From Bacteroidales bacterium (GTDB lineage: Bacteria; Bacteroidota; Bacteroidia; Bacteroidales; UBA932), in NCBI GenBank assembly GCA_017555445.1, contig JAFZGK010000076.1, positions 1 to 25,787 on the forward strand: DNA of 25,787 nt, given 5' to 3'. A program made the translations under genes and the position numbers. The notes under the pieces were generated by a model. It had not been told where the DNA came from and did no database searches. It was given only the letters and a program-made list of their open reading frames with translations. Positions 14,668 through 23,885 of the stretch are shown here, in pieces. Each line of letters starts with the position of its first letter. Position 1 is the first letter of the stretch.

Positions 14668-15257
14668 ACAGACTTATAAGATCATCAATATTCGCAGGAT
14701 TCATCATAGCTATAGCCGGTTTCGGTTATCTTGCAATCGGAGGGCTTGCGGGAGCAGTATTATTCTCCTTCGGCCTTCTTACAGTAGTCGGCTATAAGCT
14801 GAAGTTATATACAGGAACAGCGGGATTCATCGGAAAGGATGAATTGCCTGACCTCCTGATCATTCTTATAGGCAACATCGCAGGATGTCTGCTTGGAGCC
14901 CTGCTTACCCGTGCATCCAATATGGATCTTCAGGCTGCAGCTCAGAAGATACTTGAAATCAGGCTTCAGAACGGACCGCTCAGATGTGGAGCACTTGGAA
15001 TCGGCTGTGGTGTGATAATGACTACATCCGTGACATTTGCGCGTGAAAAGAACTACCTTCCTCTGCTTTTTGGAGTCCCTCTTTTCATCATCTGCGGATT
15101 CACTCACTGTGTGGCTGACGCCTTTTATTATTGTGCAGTCCCTTTCCCGTTCATCAAAGCGAATTTTCCAGACGTTCTGGCGGTCTACGGAAGTATTGTT
15201 CTAGGCAACTTCATAGGATGTAATCTTGTGAGAATCTTCGGACTGCATAAATCATGA
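14664..15257 (+). CDS. Short formate/nitrite transporter (FNT) family protein
   Basis: This 197-residue membrane protein resembles the FNT (FocA/NirC) family of pentameric anion channels for small monocarboxylates or nitrite. Six hydrophobic segments can be traced (about 8-24, 27-44, 64-83, 107-126, 133-156 and 168-192). The segment GFTHCVADAF holds the central His corresponding to the GFEHSVAN motif of FocA, and a Lys occurs in AREKN shortly before it. It is about 70-80 residues shorter than typical FNT proteins, mainly in loops and termini. The substrate is unknown. It overlaps trmO by four bases and is translated from the same transcript. Confidence 0.75.
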   Translation: MNRLIRSSIFAGFIIAIAGFGYLAIGGLAGAVLFSFGLLTVVGYKLKLYTGTAGFIGKDELPDLLIILIGNIAGCLLGALLTRASNMDLQAAAQKILEIRLQNGPLRCGALGIGCGVIMTTSVTFAREKNYLPLLFGVPLFIICGFTHCVADAFYYCAVPFPFIKANFPDVLAVYGSIVLGNFIGCNLVRIFGLHKS

Positions 15258-15320
15258 CGTGACTCAAATTATTTTTTTCATATCATTCCTGACATAGTGA
15301 GGAATCTCCGAAAAGATTGT

Positions 15321-15328
15321 TATATTTG
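15321..15328 (+). promoter_or_regulatory. Promoter -7 box for trpS and the downstream operon
   Basis: TATATTTG matches TAnnTTTG and lies 52 bases before the trpS ATG. The -33 region is weak. An ATTCCT/AGGAAT inverted repeat (15285-15305) lies at and just upstream of the -33 region and could be an operator or a weak terminator of the preceding gene. Confidence 0.5.
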
Positions 15329-15380
15329 TAAGATTTTAGTAGTAAAGTCACATATATAACGACAATTAACGAAGCAAAAT

Positions 15381-16496
15381 ATGGGAAAAGTAATTTTGAC
15401 AGGTGATCGTCCGACCGGAAAGCTCCATCTTGGACACTATGTAGGATCACTCAAGAGAAGGGTAGAGCTTCAGAATTCGGGTGAGTTTGAGAAGATCTTT
15501 ATCATGATTGCAGATGCACAGGCTCTTACTGACAATGCTGACAATCCGGAGAAGATCCGTCAGAATATTATCGAAGTTGCACTGGACTACCTCTCAGCAG
15601 GTCTTGATCCTGAGAAAGTGACTATCTTTATCCAGTCGCAGGTTCCGGAGCTGTGCGAGCTTGCGTTCTATTATATGAATCTTGTAACCGTTCAGAGACT
15701 TCAGCGAAACCCGACAGTAAAGCAGGAAATCCAGCTCAGAGGATTTTCTGAGGGAGATGAAGATGAAAATCAGAACAAGAAAGGTACACCTGTAGGCTTC
15801 TTTACATACCCTATAAGCCAGGCTTCAGACATCACGGCATTCAAGGCTACCACAGTTCCTGTGGGTGTGGATCAGGCCCCAATGATCGAGCAGACACGTG
15901 AAATCGTACATAAATTCAACTCAGTCTATGGCGAGACACTTGTTACTCCGGAAATGCTTCTCCCTGAAAATGCAGTCTGCATGCGTCTTCCAGGCACAGA
16001 CGGTAAGGCCAAGATGAGCAAGTCCCTCGGCAACTGCATCTATCTCTCAGACACATCTAAAGAGATCAAGAAGAAGGTGAACAGCATGTTTACAGACCCT
16101 GAACATCTTCAGATCACCGATCCAGGACATGTAGAGGGCAATGTAGTGTTCACATATCTTGATGCTTTCTGTAATGACGGACATTTCGAGAAGTATCTTC
16201 CTGAATACGCAAATCTCGATGAGATGAAGGATCATTACCGCAGGGGAGGATTGGGTGACGGCACATGCAAGAAGTTCCTCTTCAACATAATGGAGGAGTT
16301 CCTCCAGCCTATGCGCGAGCGCCGTGCACAATATGAGCAGAATATTCCTCAGGTATATGAGATTCTCCGCAAAGGTTCGGAAACAGCCCGTGCAGAGGCG
16401 GCAAAGACGCTTGCAGAAGTGCGAAAGGCAATGCAGATCGATTATTTCGAGGATGCAGAGCTAATAGCAGAACATACAAAGAAATATCAGAAATAA
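15381..16496 (+). CDS. trpS: Tryptophanyl-tRNA synthetase
   Basis: This 371-residue class I synthetase charges tRNA-Trp. The HIGH-type motif is KLHLGHYVG (residues 14-22) and the KMSKS motif is intact in [11 protein letters not shown] near residues 209-219. The protein is slightly longer than the usual 330-350 residues because of a charged insert ([12 protein letters not shown] near residues 125-136), a feature of a longer bacterial TrpRS form. The ATG follows a promoter box by 52 bases. It is followed after 7 bases by a TetR regulator and then by amino-sugar genes, so an essential synthetase appears to lead a catabolic gene run. Confidence 0.96.
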   Translation: MGKVILTGDRPTGKLHLGHYVGSLKRRVELQNSGEFEKIFIMIADAQALTDNADNPEKIRQNIIEVALDYLSAGLDPEKVTIFIQSQVPELCELAFYYMNLVTVQRLQRNPTVKQEIQLRGFSEGDEDENQNKKGTPVGFFTYPISQASDITAFKATTVPVGVDQAPMIEQTREIVHKFNSVYGETLVTPEMLLPENAVCMRLPGTDGKAKMSKSLGNCIYLSDTSKEIKKKVNSMFTDPEHLQITDPGHVEGNVVFTYLDAFCNDGHFEKYLPEYANLDEMKDHYRRGGLGDGTCKKFLFNIMEEFLQPMRERRAQYEQNIPQVYEILRKGSETARAEAAKTLAEVRKAMQIDYFEDAELIAEHTKKYQK

Positions 16497-16503
16497 ACCT
16501 CTG

Positions 16504-17124
16504 ATGGATAGAAATCAGAACATAGAGAAGCGCATTCTTTGGGTTGCTGAACGCCTTTTTCTTGAGAAAGGCTTCAATGGCACGTCAACTACTGAGATAG
16601 CCAAGACTGTAGGATGCAATCAGGCCCTGATACACTACTATTTCCGTACAAAGGAAAAGCTCTTCTGGGATGTGTTCGCACCGAAGGTAGAACAGTTTGT
16701 AGAGTATCTTGATGCACCGCTTGACGAGTCCATAGATTTTCTTGAAAGAGTGAAGAATGTCATTGATTTCTATTTCGGAATACTTGAACTTGATGAAAGA
16801 CTTGCACCATTTATCGTGAATGAACTTATCATGAACTCCGACAGGTGGGACAAGTTCCGTGACCGTTATCTCAGAAACGAAAGCCGCAGCAGCGCCTTTA
16901 TCCGATTTGAGAACATGGTCAAGGAGGAAGTGCAGAAGGGTGATATTCGTGAGATCGAGCCGATTGATCTGCTGATGAACATCATGTCCCTGACAATCTC
17001 CGCATTTATTGTGGCTCCAAAGGGATTCGCAAGTGGAGAATGTGATCGTAATTCCAGAAAGGCATATCTTGACCACCGTAGAGAGGATATCAAGAATCTT
17101 ATTATCAACGGTATGACGAAATAA
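16504..17124 (+). CDS. TetR/AcrR-family transcriptional regulator
   Basis: This 206-residue protein has the typical TetR N-terminal DNA-binding domain at about residues 8-55, with FLEKGFNGTSTTEIAKTVGC followed by NQALIHYYFRTKEKLFWDVF. The C-terminal ligand-binding and dimerisation part is helical and unassigned, so the inducer is unknown. It lies 7 bases after trpS and 9 bases before the NagB-like/PIG-L fusion, in the same direction. It could regulate this operon or genes elsewhere. No clear palindromic operator was seen in the short gaps around it. Confidence 0.9.
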   Translation: MDRNQNIEKRILWVAERLFLEKGFNGTSTTEIAKTVGCNQALIHYYFRTKEKLFWDVFAPKVEQFVEYLDAPLDESIDFLERVKNVIDFYFGILELDERLAPFIVNELIMNSDRWDKFRDRYLRNESRSSAFIRFENMVKEEVQKGDIREIEPIDLLMNIMSLTISAFIVAPKGFASGECDRNSRKAYLDHRREDIKNLIINGMTK

Positions 17125-17133
17125 TTGACAATT

Positions 17134-19050
17134 ATGAAAAAGTTTGCTCTACCCAAAGACGGCGGCCTGATAGAGACGGATCTGCCAATCGGAATCAAGC
17201 ACACATATGAGAGGATTCCGGCGCATATTTTTGAAGATGAAGTATCAGCAAGTGAAAGACTTGCAGACAGGATTGTAGAAACAATCAACGCAAGAGCAGG
17301 TATATTCCGACTGGGACTTACGACAGGATCTTCGCCTGTGGCTTTATACAAAGCTCTGGTCAGACGCTATGAGGAAGGTAAGGTTTCCTTCAGGGATGTA
17401 CAGATATACAGCATTGATGAATATTATCCGGCTCCAGCAGATCACTACAGCAGAAACCGCAGACTTTATGAAGATTTCGTGGCTCATGTCGATCTCAAGC
17501 CTGAGAATGTACACATACCGAAACTTACAGAAATTCACGACAGTGCATTTGTTGCAGATTTCTGTGCGCAATATGATGCAAAAGCTCGTAATCTTGATAT
17601 CCTTGTGATGGGTACCGGTGAAAAGGGACAGATCGGATTCAACGAAGGTGGAGCATCGGAATATAGCCGTACAAGGACAGTACTTCTTCCTTACGGTTCA
17701 AGAAAGAGGCAGTCAAGAAACTTTGCCGGTGATGTTGCGGCTACGCCTGACAAGGCGATTGCCATGGGTATATCCACTATGATGAGTGCAAAGAAGATAT
17801 ATCTTATCGGCTGGGGTGAGGATAAGGCAGATGTAGTCAAGAAGATTGTTGAAGATCCGTCTGTGCCTTCATGTCCTGCATCTTTCCTTCAGAAGCATGA
17901 CAACATATCTTTCTATGTGGATGAAAATGCTGCAAGTCTCCTGACACGAAATGTCGCTCCTTGGCTTGTGGGTCCTTGTGAGTGGACACCTAAGTTCATC
18001 AGAAAGGCAGTGGTATGGTTGAGCGAACAGGTACATAAGCCTATCCTCAAGCTTACTCAGGGTGATTATCTTGCAAACGGACTTGGTGAGCTTCTAGAGC
18101 AGCATGGCCCGTACAGCACCATCAATATCAAGGTGTTCAATGATTTCCAGCATACGATTTCAGGATGGCCAGGTGGAAAGCCAGGTGCTGATGACAGCAC
18201 AAGACCAGTTCCTTCATCTCCTTTCCCAAAGAAGGTGGTAATCTTCTCACCACACCCTGATGATGATGTGATTTCAATGGGTGGTACATTCATCAGACTC
18301 GTTGAGCAGGGTCATGATGTGCATGTAGCGTACCAGACATCCGGTAATGTAGCTGTGCATGATGATGTGGTTCTCCAGCATATGGATTCAGCTCGTGAAC
18401 TTGGATTCGGCGACAGATTTGATGAAGTGAAGAAGATCATCGACTCAAAGAAGCCAGGACAGCCAGAGCCAAGAGCTCTTCTCGAACTTAAGGGAGCGAT
18501 CCGTCGTGCAGAGGCAAAGAGCTCTGTGAGGTCATTCGGTCTTGATGACGAGACAAACACACACTTCCTTAATCTTCCATTCTATGAGACCGGCGGTATC
18601 AAGAAGGGAGAGAGAACTCAGGCGGATATCGATATCATCAAGGCTCTCCTTCAGGAGGTCAAGCCGCATCAGATTTACCTTGCAGGTGACCTTGCTGACC
18701 CTCATGGCACGCATCGTGTATGTACAGAGGCCGTCCTCGAAGCTATCAATCAGCTTAGTGGAGAAGCCTGGCTCAGCGAATGTCATGTATGGCTCTACAG
18801 AGGTGCGTGGATGGAATGGGAGCTCGGTAAGGTTGATATGGCAGTTCCATTGAGTCCTGAAGAAGTGATCAAGAAACGTCATGCCATCTATCGTCATCTT
18901 TCTCAGAAGGATATAGTGCCGTTCCCGGGAGAGGATCCACGTGAGTTCTGGCAGAGAGCCGAGGAAAGGACACAGAATACAGCTAAACTCTATAATGACT
19001 TGGGAATGGCTGAATATCAAGCAATTGAAGTATTTGTTAAATTATTTTAA
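17134..19050 (+). CDS. Fusion of a degenerate NagB-like domain with a PIG-L/LmbE deacetylase
   Basis: This 638-residue protein has two domains. The N-terminal half (about residues 25-280) resembles glucosamine-6-phosphate deaminase: it keeps the sugar-phosphate loop (LTTGSSP), the Asp of SIDEYY and the Glu of GFNEGG. However, the GxGxDGH motif reads GTGEKGQ, so the catalytic Asp and His are replaced by Lys and Gln. The C-terminal half (about 365-600) is a PIG-L/LmbE-type zinc deacetylase with [13 protein letters not shown] and a later DPHGTHRVC His motif, both apparently intact. A likely role is deacetylation of an N-acetylglucosamine derivative, with the NagB-like part binding substrate or modulating activity; this is inference. 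I start at the ATG at 17134 rather than the TTG at 17125. The next gene is an intact nagB two bases away. Confidence 0.85.
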   Translation: MKKFALPKDGGLIETDLPIGIKHTYERIPAHIFEDEVSASERLADRIVETINARAGIFRLGLTTGSSPVALYKALVRRYEEGKVSFRDVQIYSIDEYYPAPADHYSRNRRLYEDFVAHVDLKPENVHIPKLTEIHDSAFVADFCAQYDAKARNLDILVMGTGEKGQIGFNEGGASEYSRTRTVLLPYGSRKRQSRNFAGDVAATPDKAIAMGISTMMSAKKIYLIGWGEDKADVVKKIVEDPSVPSCPASFLQKHDNISFYVDENAASLLTRNVAPWLVGPCEWTPKFIRKAVVWLSEQVHKPILKLTQGDYLANGLGELLEQHGPYSTINIKVFNDFQHTISGWPGGKPGADDSTRPVPSSPFPKKVVIFSPHPDDDVISMGGTFIRLVEQGHDVHVAYQTSGNVAVHDDVVLQHMDSARELGFGDRFDEVKKIIDSKKPGQPEPRALLELKGAIRRAEAKSSVRSFGLDDETNTHFLNLPFYETGGIKKGERTQADIDIIKALLQEVKPHQIYLAGDLADPHGTHRVCTEAVLEAINQLSGEAWLSECHVWLYRGAWMEWELGKVDMAVPLSPEEVIKKRHAIYRHLSQKDIVPFPGEDPREFWQRAEERTQNTAKLYNDLGMAEYQAIEVFVKLF

Positions 19051-19052
19051 AT

Positions 19053-19844
19053 ATGAGACTTTTAATTCATGAAGACAGCGCAAAGGGCTCTGTATGGGCT
19101 GCGCGCTACATTGTATCGAGAATCAAGGCAAAGGCTGCAGTAACAGACAAGCCTTTCGTACTCGGACTTCCTACCGGAGGTACACCGGTGGCTACTTATC
19201 AGGAGCTTATCCGTATGTATAAGGCAGGTGAAGTTTCATTCGAGAATGTGATTACATTCAATATGGATGAGTATGTAGGTCTTCCTGAGGAGCACCCTGA
19301 GAGTTATCATTCATTCATGGCAAGAAATTTCTTCGACCATGTGAATGTACCTAAGGAGAATATCAACATCCTTAATGGTAATGCAGAAGACCTTGCTGCT
19401 GAATGTGCTGCATATGAGGCTAAGATCGCTGCAGCAGGCGGAATCGACCTTTTCATGGGCGGAGTAGGTGAGGACGGACATCTCGCATTCAACGAGCCAT
19501 ATTCTTCACTTGTCTCACGTACACGCGTGAAGAGCCTTACATACGACACAATCCTCGTGAACTCACGTTTCTTCGATGGTGATATCAATCAGGTGCCTAC
19601 AACTGCACTTACAGTAGGTGTGGGTACAGTAATGGATGCAAAGGAAGTACTTGTCCTTGCATTCGGTCACAAGAAAGCGAACGCTCTTCGTGAGGCAGTG
19701 GAAGGTGCATATTCACACAAGTGCACTCTTTCTGCACTTCAGGCACATCCGCACGGAATCATCGTTGCAGACGAACTTTCAGTAGGTGAGCTTAAGGTGA
19801 ATACATACCGTTATTTCAAGGATATCGAAAAAAACAATATTTAA
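19053..19844 (+). CDS. nagB: Glucosamine-6-phosphate deaminase NagB
   Basis: This 263-residue cytosolic enzyme converts glucosamine 6-phosphate to fructose 6-phosphate and ammonia. Key residues fall at the same numbers as in E. coli NagB: Asp72 in [10 protein letters not shown], and Asp141, His143 and Glu148 in [11 protein letters not shown]. The phosphate loop [11 protein letters not shown] is near residues 39-49. The length is normal. It sits two bases after the fusion gene and two bases before the phosphohexomutase gene, indicating tight translational coupling of an amino-sugar pathway. Confidence 0.96.
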   Translation: MRLLIHEDSAKGSVWAARYIVSRIKAKAAVTDKPFVLGLPTGGTPVATYQELIRMYKAGEVSFENVITFNMDEYVGLPEEHPESYHSFMARNFFDHVNVPKENINILNGNAEDLAAECAAYEAKIAAAGGIDLFMGGVGEDGHLAFNEPYSSLVSRTRVKSLTYDTILVNSRFFDGDINQVPTTALTVGVGTVMDAKEVLVLAFGHKKANALREAVEGAYSHKCTLSALQAHPHGIIVADELSVGELKVNTYRYFKDIEKNNI

Positions 19845-19846
19845 CC

Positions 19847-21508
19847 ATGGAAAAAGATTTCAGAGAAGTAGTCCAGAGCTGGCTGGACGGAAATTTTGAC
19901 GAGGCTACCAAGGCTCAGATCCGTGAGCTTCAGGAGAATGACCTCACAGCACTTGAAGATGCGTTCTACCGTAACCTTGAGTTCGGTACAGGCGGACTTC
20001 GCGGCATCATGGGTGTAGGTACAAACAGAATGAACAAGTATACTGTGGGTATGGCTACACAGGGCCTTGCAAACTATATGAAGGCTAACTGCGAGGGTCC
20101 TCTCAGCGTATGTATCTCATTCGACAGCCGCAACAACAGCCCTGAGTTTGCAAAGATTACTGCAGACGTGCTTGCTGCCAATGGTATTCATGTATACATC
20201 TTCGATAAGCTTCATCCTATCGCTCTCATGAGCTACTCTGTTAGAATGAAGAAGGCTACTGCTGGTATCATGATCACTGCATCTCACAATCCTAAGGAGT
20301 ACAATGGTTACAAGGTGTTCTGGTCAGACGGTGCACAGGTGACTTCTCCAGTTGACAAGGATATCGTTGCTGAGGTTGCAAAGATTACTGATCCTTCAAT
20401 GGTCAAGTTCGTGCCAGGTGCTGATGCAGCTCCGATCGAGGTGATGAGCCATGAGATGGATGAGGCATATCTCGACTCTGTCATGACTCTCATGCTTTCT
20501 CCAGAGGCTTGTGCAAACCATAAGGACCTCAAGATCGTCTACACTCCAATCCATGGTTCGGGTGTCGAGATCGTTCCGGAGTTCCTTGCAAGACTTGGTT
20601 TCGAGAATGTATATCACGTTCCTGAGCAGGACGTTGTTGACGGAAACTTCCCTACAGTAATGTCTCCTAACCCTGAGGAGCCTTCTGCTCTTGCAATGGC
20701 TGTTGCTGTTGCTGACAGAGAGGGTGCTGACCTTGTGATGGCCACTGACCCTGACGCTGACCGCGTAGGTATCGCTGTCCGTGACAATGAGGGTAAGATT
20801 GTTCTTCTCAACGGTAATCAGACAGCTTCTCTCCTTACATATTATATCCTCCGCCGCTGGTCAGAGCTTGGAAAGCTCGATGGCAAGCAGTACATCGTGA
20901 AGACAATCGTTACAACTGAACTTCTCCGTGCAATCGCTGAGAAGTATGGTGTGAAGGTTTACAATGTACTTACAGGCTTCAAGTGGATTGCTGACATCGT
21001 TAAGAAGAATGAGGGAGAGACCACATTCATCTGCGGTGGTGAGGAAAGCTACGGTTTCAATGTAGGTGAGTTCGTCCGTGACAAGGATGCTCCTATCTCA
21101 TGCGCTTTCATCGCTGAGTGTGCTGCATGGGCTGCTGAGCAGGGCAAGACTCTCTATCAGCTCCTTCAGGACATCTATGCTGAGTTCGGCTATTACAAGG
21201 AGTCGCTCATTTCAGTTACAAAGAAGGGTAAGGCTGGTCTCGAGGAGATCGCCCAGATGATGGTTGACTATCGTAACAATCCTCCTACAGAGATGGCTGG
21301 TTCACCTGTAGTAAAGGTTGTTGACTATACAAAGACAGAGGAGACAGGTCTTCCTTCGTCGAATGTTCTCCAGTTCTACAATGAGGCTGGTGATGTTGTT
21401 ACAGTACGTCCTTCAGGTACAGAGCCTAAGATCAAGTTCTATTTCGGAATCAAGGGTTCTGATGCTGACGCAAAGAACGAGGTTCTCAGAGCTCAGTTCA
21501 GCAAGTAA
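19847..21508 (+). CDS. Phosphoglucomutase/phosphomannomutase (alpha-D-phosphohexomutase)
   Basis: This 553-residue phosphohexomutase interconverts hexose 1- and 6-phosphates. The active-site serine is Ser146 in ITASHNPKEYNGYK, the metal-binding loop is ATDPDADRVG near residue 300, the sugar-specificity loop is GGEESYGF near 397, and the phosphate-binding loop is RPSGTEPKIKFYF near the C-terminus. The length fits the PGM2-like/phospho-sugar-mutase group. It is the last gene of the trpS-led run and ends at a strong terminator. Which sugar it prefers cannot be told; with nagB upstream it may feed hexosamine or glucose phosphates to and from cell-envelope synthesis. Confidence 0.95.
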   Translation: MEKDFREVVQSWLDGNFDEATKAQIRELQENDLTALEDAFYRNLEFGTGGLRGIMGVGTNRMNKYTVGMATQGLANYMKANCEGPLSVCISFDSRNNSPEFAKITADVLAANGIHVYIFDKLHPIALMSYSVRMKKATAGIMITASHNPKEYNGYKVFWSDGAQVTSPVDKDIVAEVAKITDPSMVKFVPGADAAPIEVMSHEMDEAYLDSVMTLMLSPEACANHKDLKIVYTPIHGSGVEIVPEFLARLGFENVYHVPEQDVVDGNFPTVMSPNPEEPSALAMAVAVADREGADLVMATDPDADRVGIAVRDNEGKIVLLNGNQTASLLTYYILRRWSELGKLDGKQYIVKTIVTTELLRAIAEKYGVKVYNVLTGFKWIADIVKKNEGETTFICGGEESYGFNVGEFVRDKDAPISCAFIAECAAWAAEQGKTLYQLLQDIYAEFGYYKESLISVTKKGKAGLEEIAQMMVDYRNNPPTEMAGSPVVKVVDYTKTEETGLPSSNVLQFYNEAGDVVTVRPSGTEPKIKFYFGIKGSDADAKNEVLRAQFSK

Positions 21509-21525
21509 TAATCGTAAATAAAAGT

Positions 21526-21558
21526 AAAAAGAGTGGCTGATTTTCAGCCACTCTTTTT
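21526..21558. terminator. Strong bidirectional terminator between the mutase and nfnB genes
   Basis: AAAAAGAGTGGCTGA (21526-21540) and its exact complement (21544-21558) give a 15-base arm pair with a TTT loop and T runs on both strands. It ends the plus-strand operon and the converging minus-strand nfn operon. Confidence 0.9.
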
Positions 21559-21578
21559 ATGAATGATTATTTCTGAAA

Positions 21579-22958
21579 TTATTTCAGATATTCGTTGATG
21601 GCGGCGGCGGCTTTGCGGCCTGCGCCCATGGCGAGAATCACTGTTGCTGCGCCGGTCACGGCATCACCACCGGCGAAGACTCCAGGACGGGTTGTCGCAC
21701 CGTTCTCATCTGCTACGATGCAGCCTCGACGTGTGGTCTCAAGGCCGGCTGTCGTCTTGGCAATCAGAGGGTTAGGAGATGTTCCAAGTGACATGATCAC
21801 TGTGTCTGTCTCGATCTCGAACTCCGAACCAGGGACTTCAACTGGACTGCGACGTCCGCTTTCATCCGGTTCACCGAGCTCCATGCGGATACATTTCACT
21901 GCCTTTACCCATCCGTTTTCATCACCGATCACTTCAACTGGGTTTGTAAGCATCGCGAACTTGATTCCTTCCTCCTTTGCGTGGTGAACTTCTTCCTTGC
22001 GGGCAGGAAGCTCGTTCTCAGTACGGCGGTATACGATTGTAGTTTCAGCTCCGAGGCGAAGGGCTGTTCTTGCTGCGTCCATCGCAACGTTTCCGCCACC
22101 TACGACTACAACCTTCTTTCCTGCATGGATAGGGGTGTCGTAATCATCGCGGTATGCTTTCATGAGATTATTTCTTGTAAGGAACTCATTTGCTGAGAAA
22201 ACACCGTTGTAATGCTCTCCAGGTATGTTCATGAACCTTGGAAGGCCTGCACCTGAACCTACGAATACAGCCGAGAATCCTTCAGAGTCCATTAGGCTGT
22301 CGATTGTAACTGTGCGTCCTGCGATGACGTTTGTCTCTATCTTTACTCCAAGAGCCTTCACATCTTCGATTGCCGGTGCCACTACCTTGTCCTTCGGCAG
22401 ACGGAATTCAGGAATTCCGTATTCGAGCACTCCACCAGGGCGGTGCAGTGCCTCGAATATAGTCACTTCGTGACCTGCCTTCGCGAGGTCATATGCACAT
22501 GCGAGTCCTGCCGGACCACTTCCGATGACTGCCACCTTTTTACCGCTTGCCGGAGCAACCTCAGGTTTTACTCCTCCATTCTCGCGACTCCAGTCTGCAA
22601 CGAATCTTTCAAGTTTTCCGATTGCAACAGGTTCACCCTTCACTCCAAGGATGCAGCTGCCTTCGCACTGTGTTTCCTGTGGACATACTCGTCCGCACAC
22701 AGATGGAAGTGATGAGTCTTCAGCGATGATGCTTGCAGCCTTTGCGAAGTCGCCAGCTGCAACATGGGCTATGAATGAAGGAATCTGAACGTTTACAGGG
22801 CAGGCTGCAACGCAACGCGGATTCTTGCAGTTGAGACATCTTGTAGCCTCAAGCTGAGCCTCCTCTACGTTATATCCATAGCATACCTCCTCGAAGTTAG
22901 TTGCTCTTACTTTCGGATCCTGTTCGCGAACAGGCACTCTAGGTATCTTGTTTGCCAT
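21579..22958 (-). CDS. nfnB: NfnB / GltD-like subunit of the NADH-dependent reduced ferredoxin:NADP oxidoreductase
   Basis: This 459-residue iron-sulfur flavoprotein is of the glutamate-synthase small-subunit (GltD) type. Cysteine motifs for two [4Fe-4S] clusters are visible at RCLNCKNPRCVAACP (about residues 40-54) and CGRVCPQETQCEGSC (about 88-102). Two dinucleotide-binding motifs follow: VIGSGPAGLACAYDL (FAD) and VVVGGGNVAMDAART (NADPH). No glutamate synthase large subunit is nearby; instead the upstream gene is an NfnA-type FAD/[2Fe-2S] subunit. The pair therefore fits the electron-bifurcating transhydrogenase NfnAB, which couples ferredoxin, NADH and NADPH pools in the cytosol. Its ATG overlaps the nfnA stop (TAATG). 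Confidence 0.9.
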   Translation of the reverse strand: MANKIPRVPVREQDPKVRATNFEEVCYGYNVEEAQLEATRCLNCKNPRCVAACPVNVQIPSFIAHVAAGDFAKAASIIAEDSSLPSVCGRVCPQETQCEGSCILGVKGEPVAIGKLERFVADWSRENGGVKPEVAPASGKKVAVIGSGPAGLACAYDLAKAGHEVTIFEALHRPGGVLEYGIPEFRLPKDKVVAPAIEDVKALGVKIETNVIAGRTVTIDSLMDSEGFSAVFVGSGAGLPRFMNIPGEHYNGVFSANEFLTRNNLMKAYRDDYDTPIHAGKKVVVVGGGNVAMDAARTALRLGAETTIVYRRTENELPARKEEVHHAKEEGIKFAMLTNPVEVIGDENGWVKAVKCIRMELGEPDESGRRSPVEVPGSEFEIETDTVIMSLGTSPNPLIAKTTAGLETTRRGCIVADENGATTRPGVFAGGDAVTGAATVILAMGAGRKAAAAINEYLK

Positions 22959-23821
22959 TATTTGCCCCTCCCGATTCTACATTTGTGATGTTCATTAGCA
23001 TCCTTCTCCTCACTTACGTACATTCTCTGACGGCGCATAGCCTCGTCAAAATCAACGAGATAGCCGTCAAACTCAGGGCCTTCGACGCATGCGAAGCGTA
23101 CCTTGCCGCCTACTGTAACACGACACGCACCACACATGCCGGTGCCGTCCACCATAAGTGTATTAAGACTGACGATAACAGGAAGTCCAAGCTTCTTGCA
23201 TGTGAGCGTAGCGAACTTCATCATGATCATAGGGCCGATTGCCACGGCCTGGTCGTAGATCTTTCCGTCCTCGCTGACGAGTTTTTCGAGCATTGATGTA
23301 ACAAGACCCTTGAAACCTTCAGATCCGTCATCTGTGCAGATATATAGGTTATCGCATACGCTTTCCATTTCATCCTTGTAGATAACAAGATCCTTGGTCT
23401 TTGCTCCGATGATCACATCGACTGCAACTCCCTTTTCATGAAGCCATTTTACCTGAGGATATACCGGTGCTGTGCCTACACCTCCCGCAATGAATACATA
23501 TCTCTTTCCTGCAAGCTCCTCTGCAGACATCTCGGTGAAGTCTGAAGGTATGCCGAGAGGACCGACAACGTCAGCAAAGGAGTCTCCTTCCTCGTATGTG
23601 CAGATCTCTGTTGTAGACGCGCCGATTTTCTGTGTAACTATGGTTACAGTACCAGCCTCTTTATCGTAGTCGCTGATGGTAAGTGGAATACGCTCTCCCT
23701 GTTCATCCGCTCTGACGATAAGGAACTGGCCTGGCTGAGCAGATGCTGCAAGCCTTGGCGCCTCTACCTTCATTCTGCAGATAGTCGGAGTAAGCATGTC
23801 TTTGGATACTATTCTGTACAT
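22958..23821 (-). CDS. nfnA: NfnA / sulfide dehydrogenase-type FAD/NAD-binding subunit
   Basis: This protein of about 287 residues belongs to the ferredoxin-NADP reductase-like group (dihydroorotate dehydrogenase electron-transfer subunit/NfnA). The FAD-binding RADEQGERIPLTISD region is near residues 40-54 and the NAD-binding FIAGGVGTAPVYPQ run near 105-118. The C-terminal [2Fe-2S] site VDGTGMCGACRV plus FACVEGPEFDG shows the unusual one-Asp, three-Cys ligand set known for NfnA. I choose the ATG at 23819-23821 (MYRIVSKDML), where homology begins; an ATG 18 bases upstream directly abuts a terminator hairpin. It is translationally coupled to nfnB. Confidence 0.9.
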   Translation of the reverse strand: MYRIVSKDMLTPTICRMKVEAPRLAASAQPGQFLIVRADEQGERIPLTISDYDKEAGTVTIVTQKIGASTTEICTYEEGDSFADVVGPLGIPSDFTEMSAEELAGKRYVFIAGGVGTAPVYPQVKWLHEKGVAVDVIIGAKTKDLVIYKDEMESVCDNLYICTDDGSEGFKGLVTSMLEKLVSEDGKIYDQAVAIGPMIMMKFATLTCKKLGLPVIVSLNTLMVDGTGMCGACRVTVGGKVRFACVEGPEFDGYLVDFDEAMRRQRMYVSEEKDANEHHKCRIGRGK

Positions 23822-23840
23822 TGCTTTGTGTTTTAGCATA

Positions 23841-23867
23841 AAAAGCCTCCTTTTAGGGGAGGCTTTT
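23841..23867 (-). terminator. Hairpin between the Dabb gene and nfnA
   Basis: AAAAGCCTCC (23841-23850) and GGAGGCTTTT (23858-23867) form a 10-base-pair stem with a 7-base loop and, on the minus strand, a terminal T run. It follows the Dabb gene by about 20 bases and lies just before the nfnA start, so it is either a plain terminator or an attenuator for nfnAB. Confidence 0.75.
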
Positions 23868-23885
23868 GTTCAGATTGTGAATTTT

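Noticed and set aside
21579..22958. Glutamate synthase small subunit GltD
   Set aside because: The protein is GltD-like, but there is no large subunit nearby, and the coupled upstream gene encodes an NfnA-type FAD/[2Fe-2S] subunit, so NfnB is the better call.
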